Positions 27,274-36,805 of a DNA stretch of 54,025 nt are shown in pieces. Positions within the stretch are counted from its first letter, which is position 1. Every line of letters starts with the position of its first letter. A program made the position numbers and the translations under genes. The notes under the pieces are model-generated. The model ran no database searches, was not told where the DNA came from, and was given only the letters and a program-made list of their open reading frames with translations. This DNA is from Paenimyroides marinum (GTDB lineage Bacteria; Bacteroidota; Bacteroidia; Flavobacteriales; Flavobacteriaceae), in NCBI RefSeq assembly GCF_900108395.1, contig NZ_FNXE01000017.1, positions 1 to 54,025 on the forward strand, given 5' to 3'.

Positions 27274-27321
27274 CACGGCTTACAGAATTCAGAAGAAATC
27301 CTTCTACTCCTGTAATCCGTG
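27274..27321. repeat. Imperfect inverted repeat between miaB and the sigma-54 activator
   Basis: CACGGCTTACAG (27274-27285) pairs with CTGTAATCCGTG (27310-27321) with one mismatch, and AGAAG/CTTCT pair inside. It resembles the widespread Bacteroidetes spacer sequence of the type CCACAGATTACACAG. The GTG at 27319, which opens the longest frame of the next gene, is part of the right arm. Confidence 0.55.
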
Positions 27322-27345
27322 ACTAAAAAAATTGAAACAGACCAA

Positions 27346-28617
27346 ATGGAAAACGTTCAAAATATAAAACAACGATTTGAGATCATCGGAAACGATCCGA
27401 AATTAAACCGTGCATTAGAGAAAGCCATTCAGGTAGCTCCAACCGATATTTCTGTTTTGGTTACCGGTGAAAGCGGTGTGGGTAAAGAAAATATTCCAAA
27501 AATAATTCACGCATTATCGCATCGCAAACACGGAAAATATATTGCGGTAAACTGTGGTGCCATCCCAGAAGGTACAATAGATTCTGAATTGTTCGGACAC
27601 GAAAAAGGTGCTTTTACCGGTGCTGTTGGTAGTCGCGAAGGTTATTTTGAAGTCGCAAACGGCGGAACTATTTTTTTAGACGAAGTGGGTGAACTACCTT
27701 TAACCACACAAGTTCGGTTATTACGTGTATTAGAAAACGGCGAATTTATCAAAGTAGGTTCATCAAAAGTTCAAAAAACCGATGTACGCATTGTAGCTGC
27801 CACCAACGTAAAAATGTTTGAAGCGATTGACAAAGGAAAATTCCGCGAAGATCTGTATTATCGTTTAAGTACCGTAGAAATCAACCTGCCGCCTTTACGA
27901 GAGCGTGGTGACGATATTCATTTGCTGTTCCGAAAATTTTCATCGGATTTTGCTCATAAATACAAGATGCCTCCCATTAAATTATCGCCCGAAGCAGCAG
28001 AATATTTAATACATTACCGATGGAGCGGTAACATTCGCCAATTAAGGAATATTGCCGAACAAATTTCTGTTATTGAAACCAACCGTGAAATCAATTTAAA
28101 AACCATTCAGTCTTATTTGCCTGAACGCAATGCTCAATTACCATCACTTATCGAAACAAAAAAGGCGGAAAGTGATTTTAGCAACGAACGTGAAATTTTG
28201 TATAAGGTTTTATTTGACATGAAAGCCGACTTAACTGATTTAAAAAAACTAACACTTGAACTAATGAATAATTCTAATTCTTCTCAGGTTCAGGAAACAA
28301 ACAAATCGTTGATTCAGCGTATTTACGGACAAAACGACGAACAAAACAAACCTGCGAATCGTTCCATTCCTTTAAGTGAGCACGCAGCTTCATCAAATAA
28401 CAATCATCAGACTGAAGTAATCAATGAAGAAGACGAAGACGATTATTTAATTGCTGAAACCGTTGACGAAGAAGAAACACTGAAATTAGAAGAAAAAGAA
28501 ATTCAATTGATTAAAAAAGCATTAGAACGCAACAGTGGAAAACGCAAAGCGGCAGCCGATGAATTGGGTATTTCAGAACGAACATTGTACAGGAAAATTA
28601 AACAGTACGATTTGTAA
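27346..28617 (+). CDS. Sigma-54-dependent transcriptional activator (no sensor domain)
   Basis: A 423-residue enhancer-binding protein from the ATG at 27346. The AAA+ domain covers about residues 10-245, with Walker A GESGVGKE, the sigma-54 contact loop GAFTGA, Walker B GTIFLDEVGELP and PPLRERGDDI. A Fis-type helix-turn-helix closes the protein (NSGKRKAAADELGISERTLY). Between them lies a long acidic, Asn/Gln-rich linker (about 265-385). There is no N-terminal receiver or GAF domain, so control must come from a partner or from expression. The longer GTG start at 27319 lies in a repeat and was rejected. Probably co-transcribed with miaB and lptE. Confidence 0.92.
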   Translation: MENVQNIKQRFEIIGNDPKLNRALEKAIQVAPTDISVLVTGESGVGKENIPKIIHALSHRKHGKYIAVNCGAIPEGTIDSELFGHEKGAFTGAVGSREGYFEVANGGTIFLDEVGELPLTTQVRLLRVLENGEFIKVGSSKVQKTDVRIVAATNVKMFEAIDKGKFREDLYYRLSTVEINLPPLRERGDDIHLLFRKFSSDFAHKYKMPPIKLSPEAAEYLIHYRWSGNIRQLRNIAEQISVIETNREINLKTIQSYLPERNAQLPSLIETKKAESDFSNEREILYKVLFDMKADLTDLKKLTLELMNNSNSSQVQETNKSLIQRIYGQNDEQNKPANRSIPLSEHAASSNNNHQTEVINEEDEDDYLIAETVDEEETLKLEEKEIQLIKKALERNSGKRKAAADELGISERTLYRKIKQYDL

Positions 28618-28642
28618 TATTAAGTATGAAAGCCATAAGTCT

Positions 28643-28669
28643 TTCCTTGCGAACGAAGTGATGCAATCT
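28643..28669. repeat. Remnant of a dispersed intergenic repeat
   Basis: The spacer contains TTCCTTGCGAACGAAGTGAT followed by GCAATCT, which resembles the dispersed bacterial intergenic sequence of the type TTGCGAGGAACGAAGCAATCT. It is short and lacks a partner arm, so it is probably degenerate. Confidence 0.35.
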
Positions 28670-28691
28670 AAACAAGTCAACAATTAAACAA

Positions 28692-29204
28692 ATGAAAAAA
28701 CAACACACATTATACAAATTTACAGCATTACTTTTCTGTTTGATTTTATCGGGCTGCGGAGCCTATAACTTTACAGGAACAGGAAAAATTGATGCAGAAA
28801 CCTTTCAGGTAAATTACTTTTTAAACAATGCCGAACTGGTTGAACCGGGTATTGAACGTACCTTTACCAATGCGTTGCAAGATTTGTTGGTAAACCAAAC
28901 CAGTTTAAGCATGACCAACACTAATGCCGATTTGGTGTACGAAGGCGAAATCACACAATACCGCATTTCGCCAATGACGGCTACTGCAGATCAAACTGCT
29001 GCACAAAACCGCTTGTATATTGCCATAAACGTTCGTTTTACCAACAGAAAAAATCCGGAAGATGATTTTGAAAAAACATTTTCACATTTTAAGGATTATC
29101 CGGCAAATGAATTGTTAACCGGCAGCAATTTATCGGGGTATTTAGAAGAAATTTACGAACGTATTACACAAGATGTTTTCAATGCGTCGTTAGCAAAATG
29201 GTAA
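28692..29204 (+). CDS. lptE: LPS assembly lipoprotein LptE family
   Basis: A 170-residue outer-membrane lipoprotein predicted to act as the plug of the LptD translocon that inserts lipopolysaccharide into the outer membrane. The signal peptide ends in LSGC with Cys22, followed by GAYNFTGTGKIDAETFQV, the usual start of the Bacteroidetes LptE group. The rest fits the family's mixed alpha/beta fold (LTNTNADLVYEGEITQYRI-like strand region, long C-terminal helix YLEEIYERITQDVFN). It overlaps or abuts the next gene at ATGGTAA, indicating translational coupling. Placement after the sigma-54 activator and before secG is conserved in flavobacteria. Confidence 0.88.
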   Translation: MKKQHTLYKFTALLFCLILSGCGAYNFTGTGKIDAETFQVNYFLNNAELVEPGIERTFTNALQDLLVNQTSLSMTNTNADLVYEGEITQYRISPMTATADQTAAQNRLYIAINVRFTNRKNPEDDFEKTFSHFKDYPANELLTGSNLSGYLEEIYERITQDVFNASLAKW

Positions 29205-30169
29205 GTTTTATGAATGCACAACAATACACCCAATGGCTTAACAACCCTTATCAATTAACTGAAGAAAATACCGAAACGCTAAAACAGTTAACCAATCAGT
29301 ATCCTTATTTGCAATCGGCTCGGGCATTGTATTTAAAAACCCTGCACCAGCAACGCAGTTTTTTGTATAACAGCGAATTAAAAAAAACCGCTGCATATAC
29401 CACCGACCGCGATGTACTGTTTGACTATATTATTTCGGAAGATTTTATTTCTTACAAACCTTTACAAATTGAAGAAGTTAATGTCATTGATGAAAATTAT
29501 ATCGAATTTAAAAAGCCGGAGCCTACTTTAGACGAAACTATTGAAAAACGTGTTTTAGATACTTTGGTTTATATTGAAAATCAGGATAAAGAAACCGAAT
29601 TGATCCAAAAAATAGATCAGATTTCTAAATCGAAAATTGATGCTAAAACGGAAAAAGAAGCAAATAGCAATCAAAATCTCCCGGAGATTCCTGAAGAAAT
29701 CCATCAGATTGAAGAGCACTTAGAAGTAGGCAAACCTTTAGATTTTTCTGAAAACGATAAATTTTCTTTTACCGAATGGCTAAAACTAACAACCGCACAA
29801 CCCATTCAGCGCGAAAATACAGAATTGCCCGATGAAGAACATTTTTTTCCGGACGAAAAAAAATCAGCAGGAGAAAGCATTCCGGACAAACAAAAAAAGA
29901 TGGAAATCATCAATCGGTTTATAGAGGCAAATCCTAAAATAACTCCGAGTAAATCAGCTGTTGCACCGTCAATAAATACCGATAGATTTGGTGAAGAAGA
30001 ACCTTTCTACATGACCGAAACTTTAGCCCGGATTTACCTGGAACAGAAAAAATATCAAAAAGCAATACAAGCTTATGAAATTTTAATTTTGAAATATCCG
30101 GAAAAAAGTAGTTTATTTGCAAATCGAATTTCCGATATAAAAAAATTACAGGAGTTTAATAATATATAA
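29198..30169 (+). CDS. Conserved flavobacterial protein with C-terminal TPR-like repeat, unknown function
   Basis: A 323-residue hydrophilic protein without signal peptide. The N-terminal 90 residues are helical (AQQYTQWLNNPYQLT, YLQSARALYLKTLHQQ). The middle is acidic and probably disordered (about 95-235, rich in Glu, Lys and Pro). The C-terminus is TPR-like: ETLARIYLEQKKYQKAIQAY followed by EILILKYPEKSS. Two starts are possible: ATG 29198, overlapping the lptE stop (ATGGTAA), or ATG 29210 (MNAQQYT). Its fixed place between lptE and secG suggests envelope biogenesis (inference). I do not know an assigned function. Confidence 0.8.
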   Translation: MVSFMNAQQYTQWLNNPYQLTEENTETLKQLTNQYPYLQSARALYLKTLHQQRSFLYNSELKKTAAYTTDRDVLFDYIISEDFISYKPLQIEEVNVIDENYIEFKKPEPTLDETIEKRVLDTLVYIENQDKETELIQKIDQISKSKIDAKTEKEANSNQNLPEIPEEIHQIEEHLEVGKPLDFSENDKFSFTEWLKLTTAQPIQRENTELPDEEHFFPDEKKSAGESIPDKQKKMEIINRFIEANPKITPSKSAVAPSINTDRFGEEEPFYMTETLARIYLEQKKYQKAIQAYEILILKYPEKSSLFANRISDIKKLQEFNNI

Positions 30170-30180
30170 AACAAACTAAT

Positions 30181-30534
30181 ATGTTTACATTATTTTTAGT
30201 GTTGATCACTATCGTTTCATTACTTTTAATTATCGTTATTATGATCCAAAACCCTAAAGGTGGCGGTTTAGATTCATCGTTAGGCGGTTCTACATCGGTT
30301 GGTGGGGTTCAAAATACCAATAAATTTTTAGATAAAAGTACATGGACTCTGGCAGCTGCTTTAGTAATTTTGGTTTTAGTTTCAAGTTTAAGTTTTACTT
30401 CAGATTACTCAGCAGATTCTAAAATTTTAGATCCAAACACAGTAATTACGCAACCAACCTTGCCCAATGCGGCTCCACAAAGTACACCAAGTCAGGAAAC
30501 ACCTGTCACGCAGGAACAACAACCGGCTAACTAA
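30181..30534 (+). CDS. secG: Preprotein translocase subunit SecG
   Basis: A 117-residue inner-membrane subunit of the SecYEG translocon. It has two transmembrane helices (about 2-22 and 52-74) joined by the conserved cytoplasmic loop MIQNPKGGGLDSSLGGS. The C-terminal 40 residues form a Pro/Gln/Thr-rich tail after the second helix, as in other Bacteroidetes SecG proteins. It starts 11 nt after the preceding gene, and a strong terminator follows, closing the miaB-to-secG unit. Confidence 0.93.
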   Translation: MFTLFLVLITIVSLLLIIVIMIQNPKGGGLDSSLGGSTSVGGVQNTNKFLDKSTWTLAAALVILVLVSSLSFTSDYSADSKILDPNTVITQPTLPNAAPQSTPSQETPVTQEQQPAN

Positions 30535-30545
30535 TAAAATTTCAA

Positions 30546-30578
30546 ATGCCAGCTTTATGACAAGCTGGCATTTTTTTT
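30546..30578 (+). terminator. Terminator after secG
   Basis: ATGCCAGCTT pairs with AAGCTGGCAT around six bases and is followed by eight T residues. It separates secG from groES. Confidence 0.92.
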
Positions 30579-30663
30579 CTGTCAAAAAATCATCTTTTTT
30601 TATTGGCACGCTTTTGGTCAAATCAAAAGCAAATTTATATTATCAAATACAAATCAAAAAATT

Positions 30664-30939
30664 ATGGCATTAAACATTAAACCATTGGCAGATCGCGTGA
30701 TTATTGAACCGGCTGCCGCAGAGACTCAAACTGCTTCAGGAATTATTATTCCGGACACGGCAAAAGAAAAACCTCAAAAAGGAACTGTTGTTGCCGTTGG
30801 TAATGGTAAAAAAGATGAACCATTAACCGTACAAGTAGGCGATACCGTTTTATACGGAAAATACGCCGGAACCGAATTAAAATTTGAAGGTAAAGATTAC
30901 CTGATTATGCGTGAAGACGATATTCTGGCAATTATATAA
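30664..30939 (+). CDS. groES: Co-chaperonin GroES
   Basis: The 91-residue subunit of the heptameric lid of the GroEL folding chamber. [20 protein letters not shown] opens the beta-barrel, [17 protein letters not shown] is the mobile loop that contacts GroEL, and [20 protein letters not shown] ends the fold. Length is usual. It is followed by groEL after 88 nt in one operon. No CIRCE/HrcA inverted repeat is present upstream, and no TAnnTTTG box is evident, so heat control is not explained by the visible sequence. Confidence 0.97.
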   Translation: MALNIKPLADRVIIEPAAAETQTASGIIIPDTAKEKPQKGTVVAVGNGKKDEPLTVQVGDTVLYGKYAGTELKFEGKDYLIMREDDILAII

Positions 30940-31015
30940 GTTCAAAGTTTCAGGTTTAAAGTTCCAGGTTTTTGGAAAAACAACTTTAAACAATACTAAA
31001 CATTAAACAATTTAA

Positions 31016-32659
<1,644 letters not shown>

Positions 32660-32680
32660 GACATTCTAAATATAATCAAT

Positions 32681-32710
32681 AAAAAACCGCTCATAATTGA
32701 GCGGTTTTTT
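32681..32710. terminator. Bidirectional terminator between groEL and HMA gene
   Basis: AAAAAACCGCTCA pairs with TGAGCGGTTTTTT around four bases, with T tracts in both directions, between converging genes. Confidence 0.92.
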
Positions 32711-32724
32711 ATTGATTTAAAATT

Positions 32725-33072
32725 TTAAGATTCTCTATCATATTGGCAACAACCGTGTAAATTTTCATACGATTCTTTTGTTGCTTTTATATTTTTGGTA
32801 TCGTGACCGGCTTTAGCAACCGCCTCTTCAATTTGTTTGGAATTGGTTTTATTTTCATCGATAATTAAATGAAGCATTTGATCATCACTGTGCCAATCTG
32901 CAGATTTTACTCCTTTCACACCAAAAGCGGCTTTTTCAATACGTTTTTTACACATATCGCAATTGCCTTTTACTTCGATATCTACTTTTGCATTTTTACT
33001 TTTCTTTTCCTGTGCTTGTGATGTAAATGCAACGCCTAAAACGGCTAACATCAATACTACATATTTTTTCAT
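32725..33072 (-). CDS. Periplasmic heavy-metal-associated (HMA) domain protein
   Basis: A 115-residue secreted protein with a signal peptide ending near SQAQ21 and one HMA ferredoxin-like domain. The metal-binding loop is GNCDMCKKRIE (Cys38, Cys41), so Cu(I) or a similar soft metal is the likely ligand. The C-terminus adds HGCC (His106, Cys108, Cys109), possibly a second site. The usual HMA proteins of this size are cytosolic chaperones; export to the periplasm is notable. It is the last gene of a run with a TonB-dependent receptor and a HYC_CC_PP protein, which suggests metal capture or delivery in the envelope. Confidence 0.88.
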   Translation of the reverse strand: MKKYVVLMLAVLGVAFTSQAQEKKSKNAKVDIEVKGNCDMCKKRIEKAAFGVKGVKSADWHSDDQMLHLIIDENKTNSKQIEEAVAKAGHDTKNIKATKESYENLHGCCQYDRES

Positions 33073-33184
33073 CTTTCTTTATTTTTAAATTGTTAGTTAT
33101 TTCTATTGAAATAATTTGTTAGTTTATCGTGTCTCAACTACACTCAAATTGACAATTCTTTTGACTTTATGACTTTCGACTTAA

Positions 33185-35419
33185 TTACTGTTTAATTTTA
33201 AATCGCAATCCGGCATAATACATCTGTCCGAAAATCGGCCCATATACAATAGTACTATCAAATTCATTGCCAAACGGATCATCGGCACCTAAAATAACAT
33301 GATGCTGACGGTAATTTCCAATATTCTCTCCGCCAATATAGACTTCAAAATTATCAGAAAATACTTTGGTAACCTGTGCATTAATCGTAGAAAACGAACT
33401 GGTATATGTCGGCAATTGATTTTCTTGCGAATTATCTCCGGTATATGGCAAACGTTGTTTTCCTAACCAATTCCACGTGGCATCAAATTTCCAGTAACTG
33501 CCGTTATGCTCGTGTGTCATAAACTCAAGATTTGCAAACAAACGGTGTTTTGCCTGTAACGGACGTTCTAAATCTTTGCCGTTATATGTTGTTTTAATAT
33601 CGTAATATTTATAAGCCGCTCTTAGGTTTAAGTGCTTGATGATATTGTAATTTAATTCTGCCTGAAAAGAATTAGCATACGATTTTCCGTCTAAATTATA
33701 AAAATTCACCGTACGTGCCGATTGATCTAAATCTACCACAATCTGGTTTTGAAAATCGGTGCGGTAAAAATCTAACGTAACACTGGTATTTTTGTTCAAA
33801 AACTGAAAATCCTGAGTGATGCTCACACCGTAATTCCAAGCAATTTCAGGATCCATTCCATAAGCTTTTCCGCCTTCATCTAAAATATTGAACTGACGCG
33901 AACTTGCAAACAAATATTGATTTTCGGCAAAAATATTCGCTAAACGTTTTCCGCGACCTGCCGAAGCACGAAGGGTTGTTTTTTCCCACGGATTATAACG
34001 CAAATGCAAACGAGGGGTCACAAAAGTTCCCAATCGGTTAGAATTATCAATCCGTCCGCCTAAAATCAAAGCCAAATTATCGGTATTATCGTACGTATAT
34101 TCAAAAAATGCTCCGTAGCTTGTATCGGTTCGGTCGTAATTCTGAGCGGTGTAATTATATACAAATTCAGAATAATCATCGTACATAAAACTTACTCCGG
34201 TTGAGAATTTATGCAGTGTATTGCTGATGATGGAACTATACAGCAAGTTTGAGTAAATGCTTCGTTGTGTAATGTTGAACTGATTCAACCCAAAATAAGA
34301 ATTTTGTTTGTGATAGCTGAACGAGTTTTGCCAGCCAAAGCTTTTATAAGGTTGATCGGGAAAAACATAACCAACTTTTGAACTGGCGTCAAACTTATCG
34401 GTATTTAATTCAGAGCCCCATTTATCTGTGGTTAATTTATGGATGTTTTTATCAAAATCGATCTCGCCGGTTTGTTTTTCGTCTTTCATATAACGTGCCG
34501 TTAAAAAAGCAATCCAGCCTTTTTCCAGATTTTGATACTGCCAACGGTTCATTATATTGATCTGACTTCCCAACGGATTGTCTAAAAATCCGTCGTGATT
34601 CATATCGTTCTTTTTAACCCGGGTATTTCCATGAAGAAATAAAGAAGAGCTCCATTTATCAGAAATCTTTTCATTAAAATGCGCATTCATTTCAAAACGA
34701 GCATCGGTAGATCCATATAAATTCAGATAAAACGGAATATCGTTTGCAGGTTTGATCAGTTCGGTATTAATCTGGCCGGAAATACTTTCAAAACCATTTA
34801 CAACGCTTCCGGCACCTTTTGTAACCTGAATACTTTCTACCCATGTTCCTGGTGTAAACGACAATCCATAAGCTTGTGATGCTCCGCGAACGCTGGGAAT
34901 ATTTTCTTCGGCAATTAAAATATACGGACTGGTTAACCCCAACATTTTAATTTGTTTTGATCCGGAAATAGCATCTGAAAAATTCACATCAATAGATGGA
35001 TTGGTTTCAAACGATTCTGCCAAATTACAACAAGCTGCTTTTAACAACTCACCACTGTTCATTGTTTGCGAGTTAGTTATACCTTTATTGCGTTCGGTAT
35101 TTTTCTTGTTTACATTTACAACCAATTCACCTAAATTAGCTTCGGGTTGAATATTAAACGTGTAAAATTGGTCTTTATCTGTTAATTCGGCTTCTAAAAC
35201 TTCGTATCCTTCGGCATACACATAAACCACATTTGGTTCGTTTAAAGTAACTTCAAACATTCCGAATTTATCTGTAGTACCAACAACGCTGTCGTTAACC
35301 GTAATATTTGCGTTTTCTATTGATTGATTGTAAGTATTTAAAATTTTACCCTTATAAGTATCTTGGGCATAAAGGGTGTGCATAGCTAAAGTGCACACTA
35401 CTAATAATGTATATTTCAT
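33185..35419 (-). CDS. TonB-dependent receptor, probable metal transporter
   Basis: A 744-residue outer-membrane beta-barrel importer. It has a signal peptide (cleavage near YAQ19), an N-terminal carboxypeptidase-regulatory-like domain (about 20-95, GKILNTYNQSIENANITVND), a plug domain (about 105-215, with VTKGAGSVVNGFESISGQIN) and a barrel ending in the aromatic-rich strand MYYAGLRFKIKQ. The neighbouring HYC_CC_PP and HMA genes point to a metal or metal complex as substrate, most likely copper (inference). This is not a SusC homologue: it is shorter and there is no SusD gene. Confidence 0.9.
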   Translation of the reverse strand: MKYTLLVVCTLAMHTLYAQDTYKGKILNTYNQSIENANITVNDSVVGTTDKFGMFEVTLNEPNVVYVYAEGYEVLEAELTDKDQFYTFNIQPEANLGELVVNVNKKNTERNKGITNSQTMNSGELLKAACCNLAESFETNPSIDVNFSDAISGSKQIKMLGLTSPYILIAEENIPSVRGASQAYGLSFTPGTWVESIQVTKGAGSVVNGFESISGQINTELIKPANDIPFYLNLYGSTDARFEMNAHFNEKISDKWSSSLFLHGNTRVKKNDMNHDGFLDNPLGSQINIMNRWQYQNLEKGWIAFLTARYMKDEKQTGEIDFDKNIHKLTTDKWGSELNTDKFDASSKVGYVFPDQPYKSFGWQNSFSYHKQNSYFGLNQFNITQRSIYSNLLYSSIISNTLHKFSTGVSFMYDDYSEFVYNYTAQNYDRTDTSYGAFFEYTYDNTDNLALILGGRIDNSNRLGTFVTPRLHLRYNPWEKTTLRASAGRGKRLANIFAENQYLFASSRQFNILDEGGKAYGMDPEIAWNYGVSITQDFQFLNKNTSVTLDFYRTDFQNQIVVDLDQSARTVNFYNLDGKSYANSFQAELNYNIIKHLNLRAAYKYYDIKTTYNGKDLERPLQAKHRLFANLEFMTHEHNGSYWKFDATWNWLGKQRLPYTGDNSQENQLPTYTSSFSTINAQVTKVFSDNFEVYIGGENIGNYRQHHVILGADDPFGNEFDSTIVYGPIFGQMYYAGLRFKIKQ

Positions 35420-35466
35420 AAAATTGCATAACTAATTAAACATTCTTTTTAATAAAAAAATGTTTG

Positions 35467-35886
35467 TTATGCATAGAGCAGGTACTGGCTGTATAGTTTG
35501 TATAAAGGTGGTGCGTTACTTTCACAACAAAAAGCAACATCTATCTTTTTTGGAAGATTAATTTCTGTAAGAACAACCGGCTGAAATTTATATACTGCAG
35601 GTGCCAAAAAATCGGTAAACTGTTGCGATTGAAATACTTTTACAACAACCTCGTCTGTTTTTTGTTTGATTGTTTGATCTTTACAACAATCTTTTTTACT
35701 GGTTTCGTTTTTTTCTTTACAGCAAGATTTTTCGTGTGTTTCTGCTGCACAGTTTATAGAAGACGCATAACCCAATTCTATTTTTTCAATAACATTACCA
35801 CAATAATGAATATTGACAGCCAAGCCTAAGTTTGAAAAAAGCAAGGCGGCTGTTAACATTAAATTGTAAAAATAACGTGGCAACAT
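35467..35886 (-). CDS. HYC_CC_PP family secreted protein
   Basis: A 139-residue protein of the small Bacteroidetes family named after its motifs. An N-terminal signal/anchor segment (LMLTAALLFSNLGLAVN) is followed by HYCG (27-30), then paired cysteines Cys55-56, Cys67-68 and Cys120-121, and a final Pro-Pro near residue 126. So many vicinal cysteines and a Lys/Glu-rich linker suggest metal binding outside the cytoplasm. First gene of the run with the TonB-dependent receptor (47 nt downstream) and the HMA protein. No reaction is known for this family. Confidence 0.8.
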   Translation of the reverse strand: MLPRYFYNLMLTAALLFSNLGLAVNIHYCGNVIEKIELGYASSINCAAETHEKSCCKEKNETSKKDCCKDQTIKQKTDEVVVKVFQSQQFTDFLAPAVYKFQPVVLTEINLPKKIDVAFCCESNAPPLYKLYSQYLLYA

Positions 35887-35933
35887 ATTAAATTTTGATG
35901 CGTTTTAATTTTTTGTAAATTTACTAAAAAAAG

Positions 35934-36410
35934 ATGATGGAAAAAGAACAATTAAAGAATACTTTAACACAGCTGTTATCTTCACATAAAACAAATAATG
36001 AAAAATTGCAGGAGATCTGCCTGTTTCTAAAGGAAAATATCCCCCATTACGATTGGGTTGGATTTTATTTTACCGATGCCAATAAAAGAGAATTACACCT
36101 GGGACCATTTGCCGGATTACCCACCGACCACACAACCATTCCGTTTGGTAAAGGTATTTGCGGACAGGTTGCCGAAAGCAACCAAACTTTTCTGGTAAGC
36201 GATATTACAGCTCAGGACAATTATATTTCGTGCAATATCAACGTAAAATCGGAAATTGTTGTCCCTATTATTGTTAATGATATAAATATCGGACAAATAG
36301 ACATTGATTCAAATACCTTAAATGCATTTACCAGTGAAGACAAACAACTCTTAGAATGGTTAACGAAAGAAATTAGCAAGATGTATCAAAAACTAAAAAC
36401 ATCTACATAA
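35934..36410 (+). CDS. GAF-domain protein, free-methionine-R-sulfoxide-reductase-like
   Basis: A 158-residue cytosolic single GAF domain. It resembles fRMsr enzymes, which reduce free methionine-R-sulfoxide: YDWVGFYFTDANKRELHLGP, IPFGKGICGQVAES with Cys76, and YISCNINVKSEIVVPII with Cys100 at the place of the catalytic cysteine. The GHIACD sequence of confirmed enzymes is changed to NYISCN, so activity is uncertain. Two consecutive ATGs (35934, 35937) start the frame. It is divergent from the HYC_CC_PP gene and precedes rpsO, which has its own promoter. Confidence 0.8.
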   Translation: MMEKEQLKNTLTQLLSSHKTNNEKLQEICLFLKENIPHYDWVGFYFTDANKRELHLGPFAGLPTDHTTIPFGKGICGQVAESNQTFLVSDITAQDNYISCNINVKSEIVVPIIVNDINIGQIDIDSNTLNAFTSEDKQLLEWLTKEISKMYQKLKTST

Positions 36411-36412
36411 AA

Positions 36413-36442
36413 TTGCGAATTAAAAAAAAAGATGTACATTTG
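36413..36442 (+). promoter_or_regulatory. Promoter of rpsO
   Basis: TTG (36413-36415), a 19-nt spacer and TACATTTG followed by C (36435-36442) form a full Bacteroidetes promoter, leaving a leader of about 50 nt. Confidence 0.75.
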
Positions 36443-36496
36443 CACAGAATTTTTTAATTCAAAACATTACATAATAATCATTTAAAGAATATTGGC

Positions 36497-36766
36497 ATGT
36501 ATTTAACTAAAGAAGTTAAAGAAGAAATCTTCGCTAAACACGGAGGTTCTGCAACAAACACAGGTTCTGCAGAAGGACAAATTGCATTATTTACTTACAG
36601 AATTTCACACTTAACTGAACACTTAAAGAAAAATCGTCACGATTATAACACTGAGCGTTCATTGGTTTTATTAGTAGGTAAAAGAAGAAGTCTTTTAGAC
36701 TACTTAAAGAAAAAAGATATCAACAGATATCGTGAAATTATTAAAGAATTGGGTATTAGAAAATAA
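36497..36766 (+). CDS. rpsO: 30S ribosomal protein S15
   Basis: The 89-residue S15 subunit, which binds the three-way junction of 16S rRNA early in 30S assembly. GSAEGQIALFTYRISHLTEHL and KKNRHDYNTERSLVLLVGKR (the 16S rRNA-binding loop), then RRSLLDYLKKKDINRYREII, are the standard signatures. Length is the family norm. It precedes pnp, as in many bacteria, but a terminator hairpin lies between them. Confidence 0.98.
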   Translation: MYLTKEVKEEIFAKHGGSATNTGSAEGQIALFTYRISHLTEHLKKNRHDYNTERSLVLLVGKRRSLLDYLKKKDINRYREIIKELGIRK

Positions 36767-36775
36767 TCCATTTAC

Positions 36776-36805
36776 AAAGAGGTGTGCGCATGTGCACCTC
36801 TTTTT
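36776..36805 (+). terminator. Terminator after rpsO
   Basis: AAAGAGGTG pairs with CACCTCTTT (extended by inner GC/GTGC pairs) and is followed by T residues. Since no clear promoter box precedes pnp, it may be leaky. Confidence 0.8.

Noticed and set aside
27319..27345. GTG start adding nine residues to the sigma-54 activator
   Set aside because: The GTG is in the right arm of the inverted repeat 27274-27321, and the following ATG at 27346 gives a normal N-terminus.
30604..30618. TGGCACG upstream of groES as a sigma-54 promoter
   Set aside because: The -24 half is good, but at the required spacing the -12 half reads TGGT instead of TTGC, so the match is too weak to call. The real groESL promoter remains unidentified.
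30579..30663. CIRCE (HrcA) operator before groES
   Set aside because: No TTAGCACTC-N9-GAGTGCTAA inverted repeat is present.
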